DNA of 5,535 nt, taken from positions 1 through 5,535 of the forward strand of contig JBAQZJ010000419.1 of the NCBI GenBank assembly GCA_049790855.1, in the 5' to 3' direction. The notes below the pieces were generated by a model. It was not told the DNA's origin, did no database searches, and saw only the letters and a program-made list of their open reading frames with translations. Positions 1-4,480 of this stretch are shown in pieces; within the stretch, counting starts at the first letter, position 1; each line of letters begins with the position of its first letter. The position numbers and the translations under genes were made by a program. Source of the DNA: JACCRE01 sp049790855. GTDB taxonomy: Bacteria > Planctomycetota > Planctomycetia > Planctomycetales > Planctomycetaceae.

Positions 1-1
1 T

Positions 2-478
2 CCGCCGGCAGCGGCCGCGACGGCCCGGCTGTACGTCGCTCCGACGCTCGATTGGTTCGCCGCCGACCTTCCGCGCGACCCGGCCCGCGAGCCGCGTGAC
101 GTCGACCGCGATCAACTCCACTACCGGCAGCTCGACCGGGCTTACTTCGACTGGCTGGCCGGCCAGCTCCACGTTGCGACCGCGACCGGGCTGCTGCCGC
201 CGAGCGAAGGCGTCGACGCCTGGGCGGAGCTGGGCGAGATCGCCGACGCGGCTGTCGAGCTGCGGATTCTCGGGGCGTGGGTGCGCGACCTGTCGCTCTG
301 GCCGACGTCGCCGTCGCGGTCCTACGCCCCGCCGAAAAAATCGGACGCGATCGCTTGGGGCAATGCCGGTCGGGCTTTGCGTCGCGGCGTGCCGTTCGTG
401 CGGCCCGAAGTTTCCGGAAATCGGAAAGTCAGGCTTGCAACCGACGACGGCCCTGATACGCTGTCGACAGATTTGTGA
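2..478 (+). CDS. hypothetical protein, 5'-truncated by window edge
   Basis: This reading frame is open from the window edge and ends at TGA 476-478, giving the last 158 residues of a protein whose start lies outside. I do not recognise the family. The visible part begins with an Ala/Pro-rich stretch, then a charged, aromatic helical region (YRQLDRAYFDWLAGQL) followed by amphipathic helices (AWAELGEIADAAVELRILGAWVRDL). There is a basic, proline-containing segment (YAPPKK) and a polar tail. I see no signal peptide, membrane segment or cysteine motif. Codons are strongly biased to G/C at third positions in this frame, which supports it over the competing frame starting near 96. The AT content rises just after the stop, where a regulatory region for the next gene may lie. 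Function is unknown. Confidence 0.6.
   Translation, partial: PPAAAATARLYVAPTLDWFAADLPRDPAREPRDVDRDQLHYRQLDRAYFDWLAGQLHVATATGLLPPSEGVDAWAELGEIADAAVELRILGAWVRDLSLWPTSPSRSYAPPKKSDAIAWGNAGRALRRGVPFVRPEVSGNRKVRLATDDGPDTLSTDL
435..470 (+). promoter_or_regulatory. possible promoter with overlapping palindromic operator
   Basis: TTGCAA at 435-440 is followed after 16 bases by TACGCT (457-462), a weak sigma70-like pair. A perfect 10-base palindrome, CTGTCGACAG (461-470), overlaps the downstream element. The next gene encodes a helix-turn-helix protein, so an autoregulatory operator is conceivable. The site lies inside the end of the upstream gene and the -10 match is poor, so this is tentative. A T-run at 483-488 follows but no hairpin precedes it directly. 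Confidence 0.2.
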
Positions 479-518
479 TTAGTTTTTTACTTCGCACAAA
501 CAGAGCGGCGGCGAACGC

Positions 519-824
519 ATGGCAGTGTCGGAGCGAGAGCGACTGGAGCGATGCCGGGCGGCCTACCGCGAGCGGTTGGCCCTGCAAGGCGATTCCGAGC
601 GGGTGATCAACTACGTCCTCGGCGAGATCGGCTGTTCGCAGGCCAAGTTGGCCTACGCGCTCAACATGAACGCCATGCACCTCGGCAACATCAAGCGCGG
701 TCGGGCGGCCTTCACGTTGAAGCTGGCGGTCAGGCTGCTTGAACTCCTCGAATCGAAGGCGGGCGGGCATGAACGGGATTCCGAAGACGATGCTGCCGGT
801 GTTGGTGACCGGCAGCCCGCGTGA
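519..824 (+). CDS. small helix-turn-helix (XRE/Cro-like) DNA-binding protein
   Basis: The product has 101 residues. Residues 40-62 (SQAKLAYALNMN, then AMHLGNIKRGR) match the Cro/C1-type HTH pattern: a Ser-Gln start to the first helix, a hydrophobic Leu-Ala pair, a turn and a recognition helix ending in an Arg-Gly-Arg. A charged N-terminal helix (4-22) and a Leu-rich helix (67-77) flank it. It is probably a phage-type transcriptional regulator; target and partner are unknown. The chosen ATG at 519 has only a weak purine-rich stretch upstream. The last 21 residues (GGHERDSEDDAAG...) are polar and overlap the next gene by 56 bases. Comparison with two other junctions in the window suggests one A was lost near 757: restoring it gives the ending LESKGGRA and a stop in the ATGA at 769-772. 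The tail is therefore probably a frameshift product or sequencing artefact. Confidence 0.65.
   Translation: MAVSERERLERCRAAYRERLALQGDSERVINYVLGEIGCSQAKLAYALNMNAMHLGNIKRGRAAFTLKLAVRLLELLESKAGGHERDSEDDAAGVGDRQPA
747..759 (+). repeat. gene-junction repeat, copy 1 (one base short)
   Basis: CTCGAATCGAAGG matches CTCGAATCGAAAGG at 5158-5171 and 5379-5392 except for one missing A. In all three places it is read in the same frame as Leu-Glu-Ser-Lys and provides the AAGG ribosome-binding core for the following ATGA start. Confidence 0.75.
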
Positions 825-1101
825 TTTCGTGGCGATGGTCTACTGCCGAACGATGCTCGACCGGGCCGAAGCCAGCGAACGCCGGGCGGCGGCCAGCGAA
901 CGCCGAGCGGCCGAGATTCACCGGCAGGCCGAGGCGACGCTGAAAAGCCTGCGTGCCCAGTCGGCCGACATGCGGCTGTTGTCCGAGCGGATCGCGGCCG
1001 ACAGCGATGAGAGCGGCGAGTCGTGCAAGTCGGCGATCACGGCGATGGCCGTGGCTGTTGTGGCGGTCGCGGTTCAGGCCGTGATCGCGGCGTGTCTATA
1101 A
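769..1101 (+). CDS. small coiled-coil protein with C-terminal membrane segment
   Basis: The 110-residue product starts at ATG 769, preceded by AAGGCGGG as a ribosome-binding site; ATG 790 is an in-frame alternative and a TTG at 739 is unlikely. Residues 30-78 are highly charged, Ala/Glu/Arg-rich and predicted helical or coiled-coil, including a tandem ASERRAA heptad duplication at 35-48. Residues 89-108 (SAITAMAVAVVAVAV and onward) form one uninterrupted hydrophobic stretch, suggesting a single C-terminal membrane anchor with the coiled-coil in the cytoplasm. Cys86 and Cys109 lie at the two ends of this segment. The family is not recognised. It could be a small phage membrane protein, but there is no clear sign of a holin or spanin. 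It overlaps the HTH gene by 56 bases and ends just before a GC hairpin. Confidence 0.6.
   Translation: MNGIPKTMLPVLVTGSPRDFVAMVYCRTMLDRAEASERRAAASERRAAEIHRQAEATLKSLRAQSADMRLLSERIAADSDESGESCKSAITAMAVAVVAVAVQAVIAACL
871..912 (+). repeat. two tandem 21-bp repeats inside the coiled-coil gene
   Basis: Copies at 871-891 and 892-912 agree at 19 of 21 bases. Each encodes Ala-Ser-Glu-Arg-Arg-Ala-Ala, so the duplication keeps the frame and adds exactly one heptad to the helix. Confidence 0.85.
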
Positions 1102-1121
1102 CCGCCTAGCGGCGGGCTTTC
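1102..1121 (+). terminator. possible intrinsic terminator or intergenic hairpin
   Basis: CCGCC (1102-1106) and GGCGG (1111-1115) form a perfect 5-bp GC stem with a TAGC loop, immediately after the TAA at 1099-1101, and GCTTTCT follows. The T-run is short, so termination would be partial at best. Part of this element is repeated after csrA. Confidence 0.35.
1103..1118 (+). repeat. csrA-flanking direct repeat, upstream copy
   Basis: CGCCTAGCGGCGGGCT recurs as CGCCTGCGGCGGGCT at 1415-1429, differing by one base deletion. Both copies sit directly behind a stop codon and bracket the csrA gene. Confidence 0.7.
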
Positions 1122-1147
1122 TCACCCCAACCTCGAAAGGCTCCCCC

Positions 1148-1414
1148 ATGCTTGTGCTTTCCAGATGTGTCGGTGAATCGGTGATCATCGGCGACGACGT
1201 CCGAATCACCTTGGCCGAATGCAGCGGAGGCCGCATCAAGCTCCGCGTCGACGCGCCGCCCGACGTGACGATCCGCCGCGGCGAGGCCATCCAGCGTGCG
1301 ACGACGCCCGACGATCACCCGCGAGTGTCCGGCGTCTGCGTCTGCGGCGGCAGCCCGATTGACGAGTCCGGCCGCTGCGACGACTGCAACCGACGCGACT
1401 ACGGCGGGTGGTGA
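1148..1414 (+). CDS. csrA: CsrA/RsmA-family RNA-binding regulator with four-cysteine C-terminal tail
   Basis: Residues 1-50 are a clear CsrA domain: MLVLSRCVGES at the start, IGDDVRITL, and DAPPDVTIRRGE at the end of the beta-strand core. Residues equivalent to E. coli Leu4, Arg6 and Arg44, needed for RNA binding, are all present. CsrA dimers bind GGA motifs in mRNA leaders and change translation or stability. The start is fixed by this N-terminus and by GAAAGG at 1135-1140. Unlike a normal CsrA of about 60-70 residues, this one has 88, with a tail carrying Cys64, Cys66, Cys77 and Cys80 (CxC-x10-CxxC) in a Gly/Asp-rich context that looks like a small zinc knuckle. The CsrA call is secure; zinc binding is inferred. 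The gene is preceded by a hairpin and bracketed by a direct repeat, as if it were an independent cassette. Phage-borne csrA homologs are known and may retune host translation. Confidence 0.9.
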   Translation: MLVLSRCVGESVIIGDDVRITLAECSGGRIKLRVDAPPDVTIRRGEAIQRATTPDDHPRVSGVCVCGGSPIDESGRCDDCNRRDYGGW

Positions 1415-1429
1415 CGCCTGCGGCGGGCT
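1415..1429 (+). repeat. csrA-flanking direct repeat, downstream copy
   Basis: CGCCTGCGGCGGGCT begins directly after the csrA TGA (1412-1414) and matches 1103-1118 apart from one missing A. A GAAAGGG follows at 1430-1435, but the next start (1476) is about 40 bases away, so it does not serve that start. Confidence 0.7.
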
Positions 1430-1475
1430 GAAAGGGTGGCGGAATCACAGCAGTACAGCGATCGAAAGTAACGGC

Positions 1476-2132
1476 ATGACAGCGATTGCGGACGCACCGA
1501 AGATCAAAGCCCTCGCGCCGTGGTTCGGCTCGAAGCGCAACCTTGCGCCCGAGATCGTCGCGGAACTTGGGCTACATCGTGCGTACTGGGAGCCGTTCTG
1601 CGGATCGATGGCCATCACTCTCGTCAAGCCGCAGTGCTCGATGGAGACGGTCAACGACCTCAATGGCGACCTGATCAATCTCGCTCGGACGATTCAGCAT
1701 CCGACAGAGGGGCCGCGTCTCTACCGTCGCCTGCGTCGGGTATGGATGTCGTCGGAACTGTTCGTCGAATCGGCGACCGTGATCAAATCGGCTGCGTTCG
1801 AGTCGACACCCGACCGCGCGTTTCACTACTTCGTGTTCTGTTGGATGGGCCGGAACGGCGACAGCGGAACGACGAAGGTCGGCTATGGATTCTGCAAGCG
1901 ATTCACGAAGAACGGCGGCCACGCCGCGACGCGATTTGCCGGCGTCGTTGACAGTGTGCCGGCGTTCCGGAGACGACTGCGGAACGTGACGATCCTCAGT
2001 GAATGCGGCCTCGGGCTGCTGGAGAGGATCGAGGATGCCGACGGGACTGTGATTTACTGCGACCCGCCCTACATCGTGAAAGGGGCGAAGTACTTCCACG
2101 ACTTCGCCGCCGACGATCACCGTCGCGGCTGA
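1476..2132 (+). CDS. dam: D12-class DNA adenine N6-methyltransferase, C-terminally truncated
   Basis: The 218-residue product shows the D12 (Dam/T4 Dam-like) order: motif X PWFGSKR (15-21), the SAM-binding motif I as WEPFCGS (38-44), VNDLNGDLINL (59-69), a variable target-recognition region (about 80-165), ILSECGLGLLE (173-183) and catalytic DPPY at 196-199 in YCDPPYIVKGAKYF. Such enzymes transfer methyl from SAM to adenine N6, often to protect phage DNA or alter regulation. Family members run about 250-280 residues; here translation stops at HRRG, eleven residues after YF, so the conserved motifs after DPPY are missing and the enzyme is probably inactive or unstable. From about 2116 the DNA belongs to a different reading frame with its own coding character, so this looks like a recombinational deletion rather than a point mutation. 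ATG 1476 was chosen because homology begins there; upstream in-frame sequence overlaps csrA. Its ribosome-binding site is weak (CGAAAG, 1463-1468). Confidence 0.85.
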   Translation: MTAIADAPKIKALAPWFGSKRNLAPEIVAELGLHRAYWEPFCGSMAITLVKPQCSMETVNDLNGDLINLARTIQHPTEGPRLYRRLRRVWMSSELFVESATVIKSAAFESTPDRAFHYFVFCWMGRNGDSGTTKVGYGFCKRFTKNGGHAATRFAGVVDSVPAFRRRLRNVTILSECGLGLLERIEDADGTVIYCDPPYIVKGAKYFHDFAADDHRRG

Positions 2133-2256
2133 AGAACTCGGGTGCAGCACGTGGTCGATCGGCAATCTGGTCCGGACAAACGATCCGTGTTTTACCTCGC
2201 CGGACCGCGGTCGCATTGCGTTGACCGAAACCGGCAAACGATACGCGAGAGGCTGA
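2119..2256 (+). pseudogene. 3' remnant of another gene, possibly winged-helix
   Basis: Immediately behind the dam break, the frame from 2119 to TGA 2254-2256 reads VAAEELGCSTWSIGNLVR, then a short acidic linker and GRIALTETGKRYARG. The helix-like 'AEELGCS...IGNLVR' followed by 'I-ALTETGKRYA' resembles the end of a winged-helix DNA-binding domain, where a hairpin wing leads into LTETG. There is no start codon between the upstream in-frame stop (2077-2079) and this segment, so it cannot be a complete gene. It is most simply the tail of a gene whose 5' part was lost when it was joined to dam. The winged-helix assignment rests on pattern alone and is uncertain. Confidence 0.45.
2225..2239 (+). 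repeat. second junction repeat, copy 1
   Basis: CCGAAACCGGCAAAC matches 2611-2625 (CCGAAACCGCCAAAC) at 14 of 15 bases. Both copies lie 21-42 bases before an ATG that begins Met-Pro-Arg, with a GAAAGG between. Confidence 0.6.
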
Positions 2257-2266
2257 AAGGGCCACC

Positions 2267-2641
2267 ATGCCGCGCCAACTCACACCACGCGAACGCCTCG
2301 CCGCCGACCTGACCGGAGCCATCGACAAGGCGAAAACCCTGTTCGGCAGCCGCGTCATCGTCGAGCGATTTGGCGGCCTGTCCGCTGACTTCACGATCGG
2401 CCTGTCCCGCTGGCGGGTGCGGGCGGTGCCGTCTCGCCACCAGCGCGGCGCCTGGCACGTATTCGAGGCTTCGGCCTACGCCGCACCGAAGCTCGTCGAG
2501 CGGTCGGGGACGGCCGGCAAGGCGGTCGGCTACATCGCCTGCCTGGTGCTCGACGACGCCAGCGAAATCCAGCGACTTCGCACGACCGCCCGGCCGCGCG
2601 TCTCCCGAAACCGAAACCGCCAAACCCGAAAGGCAGGCTGA
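2267..2641 (+). CDS. hypothetical protein, small alpha/beta
   Basis: The 124-residue product is not a family I can name. ATG 2267 has a good ribosome-binding site (GAAAGGG, 2255-2261). An N-terminal amphipathic helix (about 5-22, PRERLAADLTGAIDKAKTLF) leads into alternating strands (VIVERF, DFTIGLSRWRVRAV, WHVFEASAYA) and a hydrophobic segment (VGYIACLVLDD, about 88-98). The last 20 residues are Arg/Thr/Asn-rich and probably disordered, and their DNA contains the repeated CCGAAA junction. There is no catalytic motif, membrane segment or signal peptide. It ends two bases before the next start, so the pair is probably co-translated. The basic tail would fit nucleic-acid binding, but that is a guess. 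Confidence 0.6.
   Translation: MPRQLTPRERLAADLTGAIDKAKTLFGSRVIVERFGGLSADFTIGLSRWRVRAVPSRHQRGAWHVFEASAYAAPKLVERSGTAGKAVGYIACLVLDDASEIQRLRTTARPRVSRNRNRQTRKAG
2611..2625 (+). repeat. second junction repeat, copy 2
   Basis: CCGAAACCGCCAAAC is the partner of 2225-2239. It lies in the 3' end of the preceding gene, just before the GAAAGGCAGG ribosome-binding site for ATG 2644. Confidence 0.6.
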
Positions 2642-2643
2642 CC

Positions 2644-2898
2644 ATGCCCCGAACCGCTGACGTGAAGGCCGGTCCGCCGGCAGCAGTCGCAACGCCCCCC
2701 CCGCCGCCGCCGCAGTACCGCTACGTGCCGTGCCCCGGCATCTATCGCCTTGTGACGGTCGACTCTGACGGTGCCGTCTACGAGTGCCGCGAGTGCGGCT
2801 ATACCACCACAACCGTCGACCTCGGCTACCACCCGATCGACGATCACAGCGTCCGCGTGCGGGTGCCGGCGACGAAAGGCGGTGCGGCCAATGGCTGA
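2644..2898 (+). CDS. hypothetical protein with proline run and CxxC motif
   Basis: The 84-residue product starts at ATG 2644 behind GAAAGGCAGG (2628-2637). After a low-complexity N-terminus with six consecutive prolines (18-23), the folded part has Cys30, Cys48 and Cys51 (CRECGY) with His63 and His68 nearby, a layout that could bind one zinc ion as an irregular ribbon. The remainder is strand-rich (YRLVTVDSDGAVYEC, TTTTVDLGY, VRVRVPA). The family is unknown. The proline run is encoded by eight consecutive C (2695-2702) followed by CCG repeats, a slippage-prone tract. The stop overlaps the start of the DUF5131 gene by 8 bases, so translational coupling with it is likely. Confidence 0.6.
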   Translation: MPRTADVKAGPPAAVATPPPPPPQYRYVPCPGIYRLVTVDSDGAVYECRECGYTTTTVDLGYHPIDDHSVRVRVPATKGGAANG

Positions 2899-4216
2899 GA
2901 ATACCGGCATCGAATGGACGCATCACACATGGTCGCCGTGGCGCGGCTGCACGAAGGTCAGCGACGGCTGCAAGCACTGCTACGCCGACGCGACCTCGAA
3001 GCGGAACCCCGGCACGCTCGGCATCTGGGGTCAGAATGGCTCGCGGGTCGTGAATGCGGACTGGAACGCGCCGCTCAAGTGGAACCGGCAGGCCGAGAAG
3101 GCCGGCGAGTGGTGGCGAATCTTCCCGTCAATGTGCGACCCGTTCGAGGATTGGACAGGGCTGATGAGTTGGCACGACGGCGACGAGTTCCGCCAGTGCG
3201 ACTCATGCCAATGGCGTGGTGTGTTGCCGGTGTTGATCGACGTGCGTCGTGGGCCTCAGAAATCGGTGTACGACTGCCCGGAGTGCGGGAAGAAGACTCG
3301 CGTGTCAACGATGACCGACGTGCGCCGCCGTCTGTTCTCGTTGATCGACGCGACGCCGAATCTCGATTGGATTTTATTGACTAAAAGACCAGAGAACATA
3401 ATGCCAATGCTAATGTCGATTGGCTATAATAGCGACCATGACAAAGCGACACGAAGTAATAGCGTATCTGGCGGTCGAGTCTGGGGAACTGGAGATCGAC
3501 AACGAAGGCCGGATATGGAGGGTAATGAAGCGAACTTACGACCGATGGACGGGCGGGGTGAAGACTACGCCTTACAGGATGGTCCGGGCAGAAATGCCGA
3601 ATCCGCAAGGGTATCTACAGGTGAGGGTGATGCGAGACAATCGCCGGGTGTATGCGTCGGGCATGATGGTCAAGGACATCGCGGACCGATTCTCCATGAA
3701 TCCCAAAGCGGTCAGCGCCATCTGCTGTCGCAGAACGTGGCCTCACGTCGCCTGACCCTCCCGTCCAATCTCTGGATGGGCACGAGCGTCGAGAACCAGG
3801 CGGCGGCCGACGAGCGGATACCGCACCTGCGTTACGTTCCCGCCGTCGTCCGCTTCTTGTCCGTGGAACCCCTGCTCGGCCCGGTCGACGATCTTCCTCT
3901 CGCCGGCATCGACTGGGTGATCGTCGGCGGCGAGAGCGGCCCGAAGGCCCGGCCGTGCGACGTCTCTTGGATTCGCTCGATCCGCGACCAGTGCAAGGCG
4001 GCGGGGGTGCCGTGCTTCGTCAAGCAACTCGGGGCGCACGTCCGCGATCTCGGGGCGATGGCGGCTCATTCCTTCGAGCCGGAGGAATGTTGGCCGGCGG
4101 GCACGAAGCAGGACGGTACGACGATCCTGCTCGCCGACAAGAAGGGCGGCGACTGGTCGGAGTGGCCGGAAGATCTTCGCGTCCGCGAGTTCCCGCAGCC
4201 TGTCGCTGCGACCTGA
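2891..4216 (+). CDS. Gp37/Gp68 (DUF5131) family phage protein, interrupted by an HNH insertion
   Basis: The N-terminus MAENTGIEWTHHTWSPWRGCTKVSDGCKHCYA is diagnostic of this family, with the conserved cysteines at 20, 27 and 30 (Cx6CxxC). Further family blocks are CDPFEDW (82-88), NLDWILLTKRPENI (157-170), LWMGTSVENQ (294-303), RFLSVEPLLGPV (321-332), WVIVGGESGP (342-351) and GVPCFVKQLG near the end. The biochemical role is not established; the cysteine cluster suggests metal or Fe-S binding. Extra features are a CxxC pair at 103/106 and another at 129/132, resembling a zinc ribbon. The family is normally near 240-330 residues; this frame gives 441. Residues about 177-287 are out-of-frame translation of an inserted HNH gene remnant, and homology resumes right at its stop codon. 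The frame stays open by chance or selection, so an intact but inflated protein is possible. The start is set by GAAAGGCGG (2874-2882) and the family N-terminus. Confidence 0.85.
   Translation: MAENTGIEWTHHTWSPWRGCTKVSDGCKHCYADATSKRNPGTLGIWGQNGSRVVNADWNAPLKWNRQAEKAGEWWRIFPSMCDPFEDWTGLMSWHDGDEFRQCDSCQWRGVLPVLIDVRRGPQKSVYDCPECGKKTRVSTMTDVRRRLFSLIDATPNLDWILLTKRPENIMPMLMSIGYNSDHDKATRSNSVSGGRVWGTGDRQRRPDMEGNEANLRPMDGRGEDYALQDGPGRNAESARVSTGEGDARQSPGVCVGHDGQGHRGPILHESQSGQRHLLSQNVASRRLTLPSNLWMGTSVENQAAADERIPHLRYVPAVVRFLSVEPLLGPVDDLPLAGIDWVIVGGESGPKARPCDVSWIRSIRDQCKAAGVPCFVKQLGAHVRDLGAMAAHSFEPEECWPAGTKQDGTTILLADKKGGDWSEWPEDLRVREFPQPVAAT
3371..3437 (+). other. AT-rich block at the 5' side of the HNH insertion
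   Basis: By hand count about 24 of 67 bases are G or C (roughly 36%), in a window that is otherwise strongly GC-rich. It covers conserved DUF5131 codons (ILLTKRPENI written with ATT, TTA, AAA, AGA, ATA) as well as the insertion's left edge. This suggests that the exon flank was imported together with the inserted gene. Confidence 0.6.
3438..3755 (+). pseudogene. HNH homing endonuclease remnant with the catalytic core deleted
   Basis: The 105-residue product (ATG 3438, or TTG 3420) sits in a different frame inside the DUF5131 gene. Residues 1-73 match the N-terminal part of phage HNH homing endonucleases: MTKRHEVIAYL, LEIDNEGRIWR and GYLQVRVMRDNRRVYAS, where the next residues should be HRLVW and the His-Asn-His core. 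Instead residue 75 onward reads GMMVKDIADRFSMNPKAVSAICCRRTWPHV, the C-terminal helix-turn-helix that normally follows the nuclease domain by tens of residues. The HNH core is therefore missing and cleavage activity should be lost, although DNA binding could persist. The deletion may have occurred between two YAS/YASG-coding stretches near 3650-3665. It has no ribosome-binding site of its own. Its TGA lies directly at the resumption of DUF5131 coding, leaving no room for an intron ribozyme, so it was a free-standing intruder rather than an intron-borne one. Confidence 0.7.
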
Positions 4217-4249
4217 GTGATTCAACCCCAACCCGAGGAGACCATCCCA

Positions 4250-4480
4250 ATGACGACAGCGACAGCAGCCACCTCCACCGCACACACGACCCTGAACGTG
4301 GTCAGCGAGGAGAGCATCACCGCCGAACAGCAGGCCGCAGCCGAGCAGGCAGAAGCCGACGCGGCGCGCGAGGCAGCCGGCCAGCTCGCGGCCCGCATCA
4401 ACGACCTTCTGCCGAAGTGGGACGATGACGCAGCAACAGAAGGATTGGATCGACGGCGCGACGTATCGGCAGATGCTTGA
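4250..4480 (+). CDS. small acidic, Ala/Glu-rich coiled-coil protein
   Basis: The 76-residue product begins at ATG 4250, nine bases behind a strong GAGGAG (4235-4240). The N-terminus is Thr/Ala-rich and low in complexity. Residues about 20-54 form an Ala/Glu/Gln helix (SEESITAEQQAAAEQAEAD, then REAAGQLAARINDLL) with coiled-coil character, followed by PKWDDD. The final 17 residues overlap the next gene by 56 bases in another frame and probably carry no conserved function. A one-base shift would instead end the protein at the ATGA at 4425-4428, parallel to the HTH gene near 769. The family is not recognised; it may be a small structural or accessory phage protein. Confidence 0.55.
   Translation: MTTATAATSTAHTTLNVVSEESITAEQQAAAEQAEADAAREAAGQLAARINDLLPKWDDDAATEGLDRRRDVSADA

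Noticed and set aside
96..482. Plus-strand frame of 128 codons at the window start
   Set aside because: It is Ser/Thr/Arg-rich and low in complexity; the neighbouring frame open from position 2 has protein-like composition and GC-biased third positions.
1572..2237. Minus-strand open frame of 221 codons
   Set aside because: It is antisense to the clearly homologous dam gene and has no recognisable protein content.
2192..2977. Minus-strand open frame of 261 codons
   Set aside because: Its translation is Arg/Gly/Ala-rich without domains and it runs antisense to three better supported plus-strand genes.
3425..3430. Perfect TATAAT as a promoter for the HNH frame
   Set aside because: The only strong TTGACT (3377-3382) is 42 bases away; a weak ATGCCA at 3401-3406 gives poor support, and transcription would begin after or at the ATG at 3438.
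3385..3760. Group I or group II intron carrying the HNH gene
   Set aside because: Almost the whole insert is HNH coding sequence and the stop touches the resumed DUF5131 frame, leaving no room for a ribozyme.
4425..4480. Real dual coding in the second 56-base overlap
   Set aside because: The upstream gene's tail there is an unremarkable Arg/Asp stretch, while the downstream frame has distinctive conserved-looking sequence. Equal length to the overlap at 769-824 is probably coincidence.
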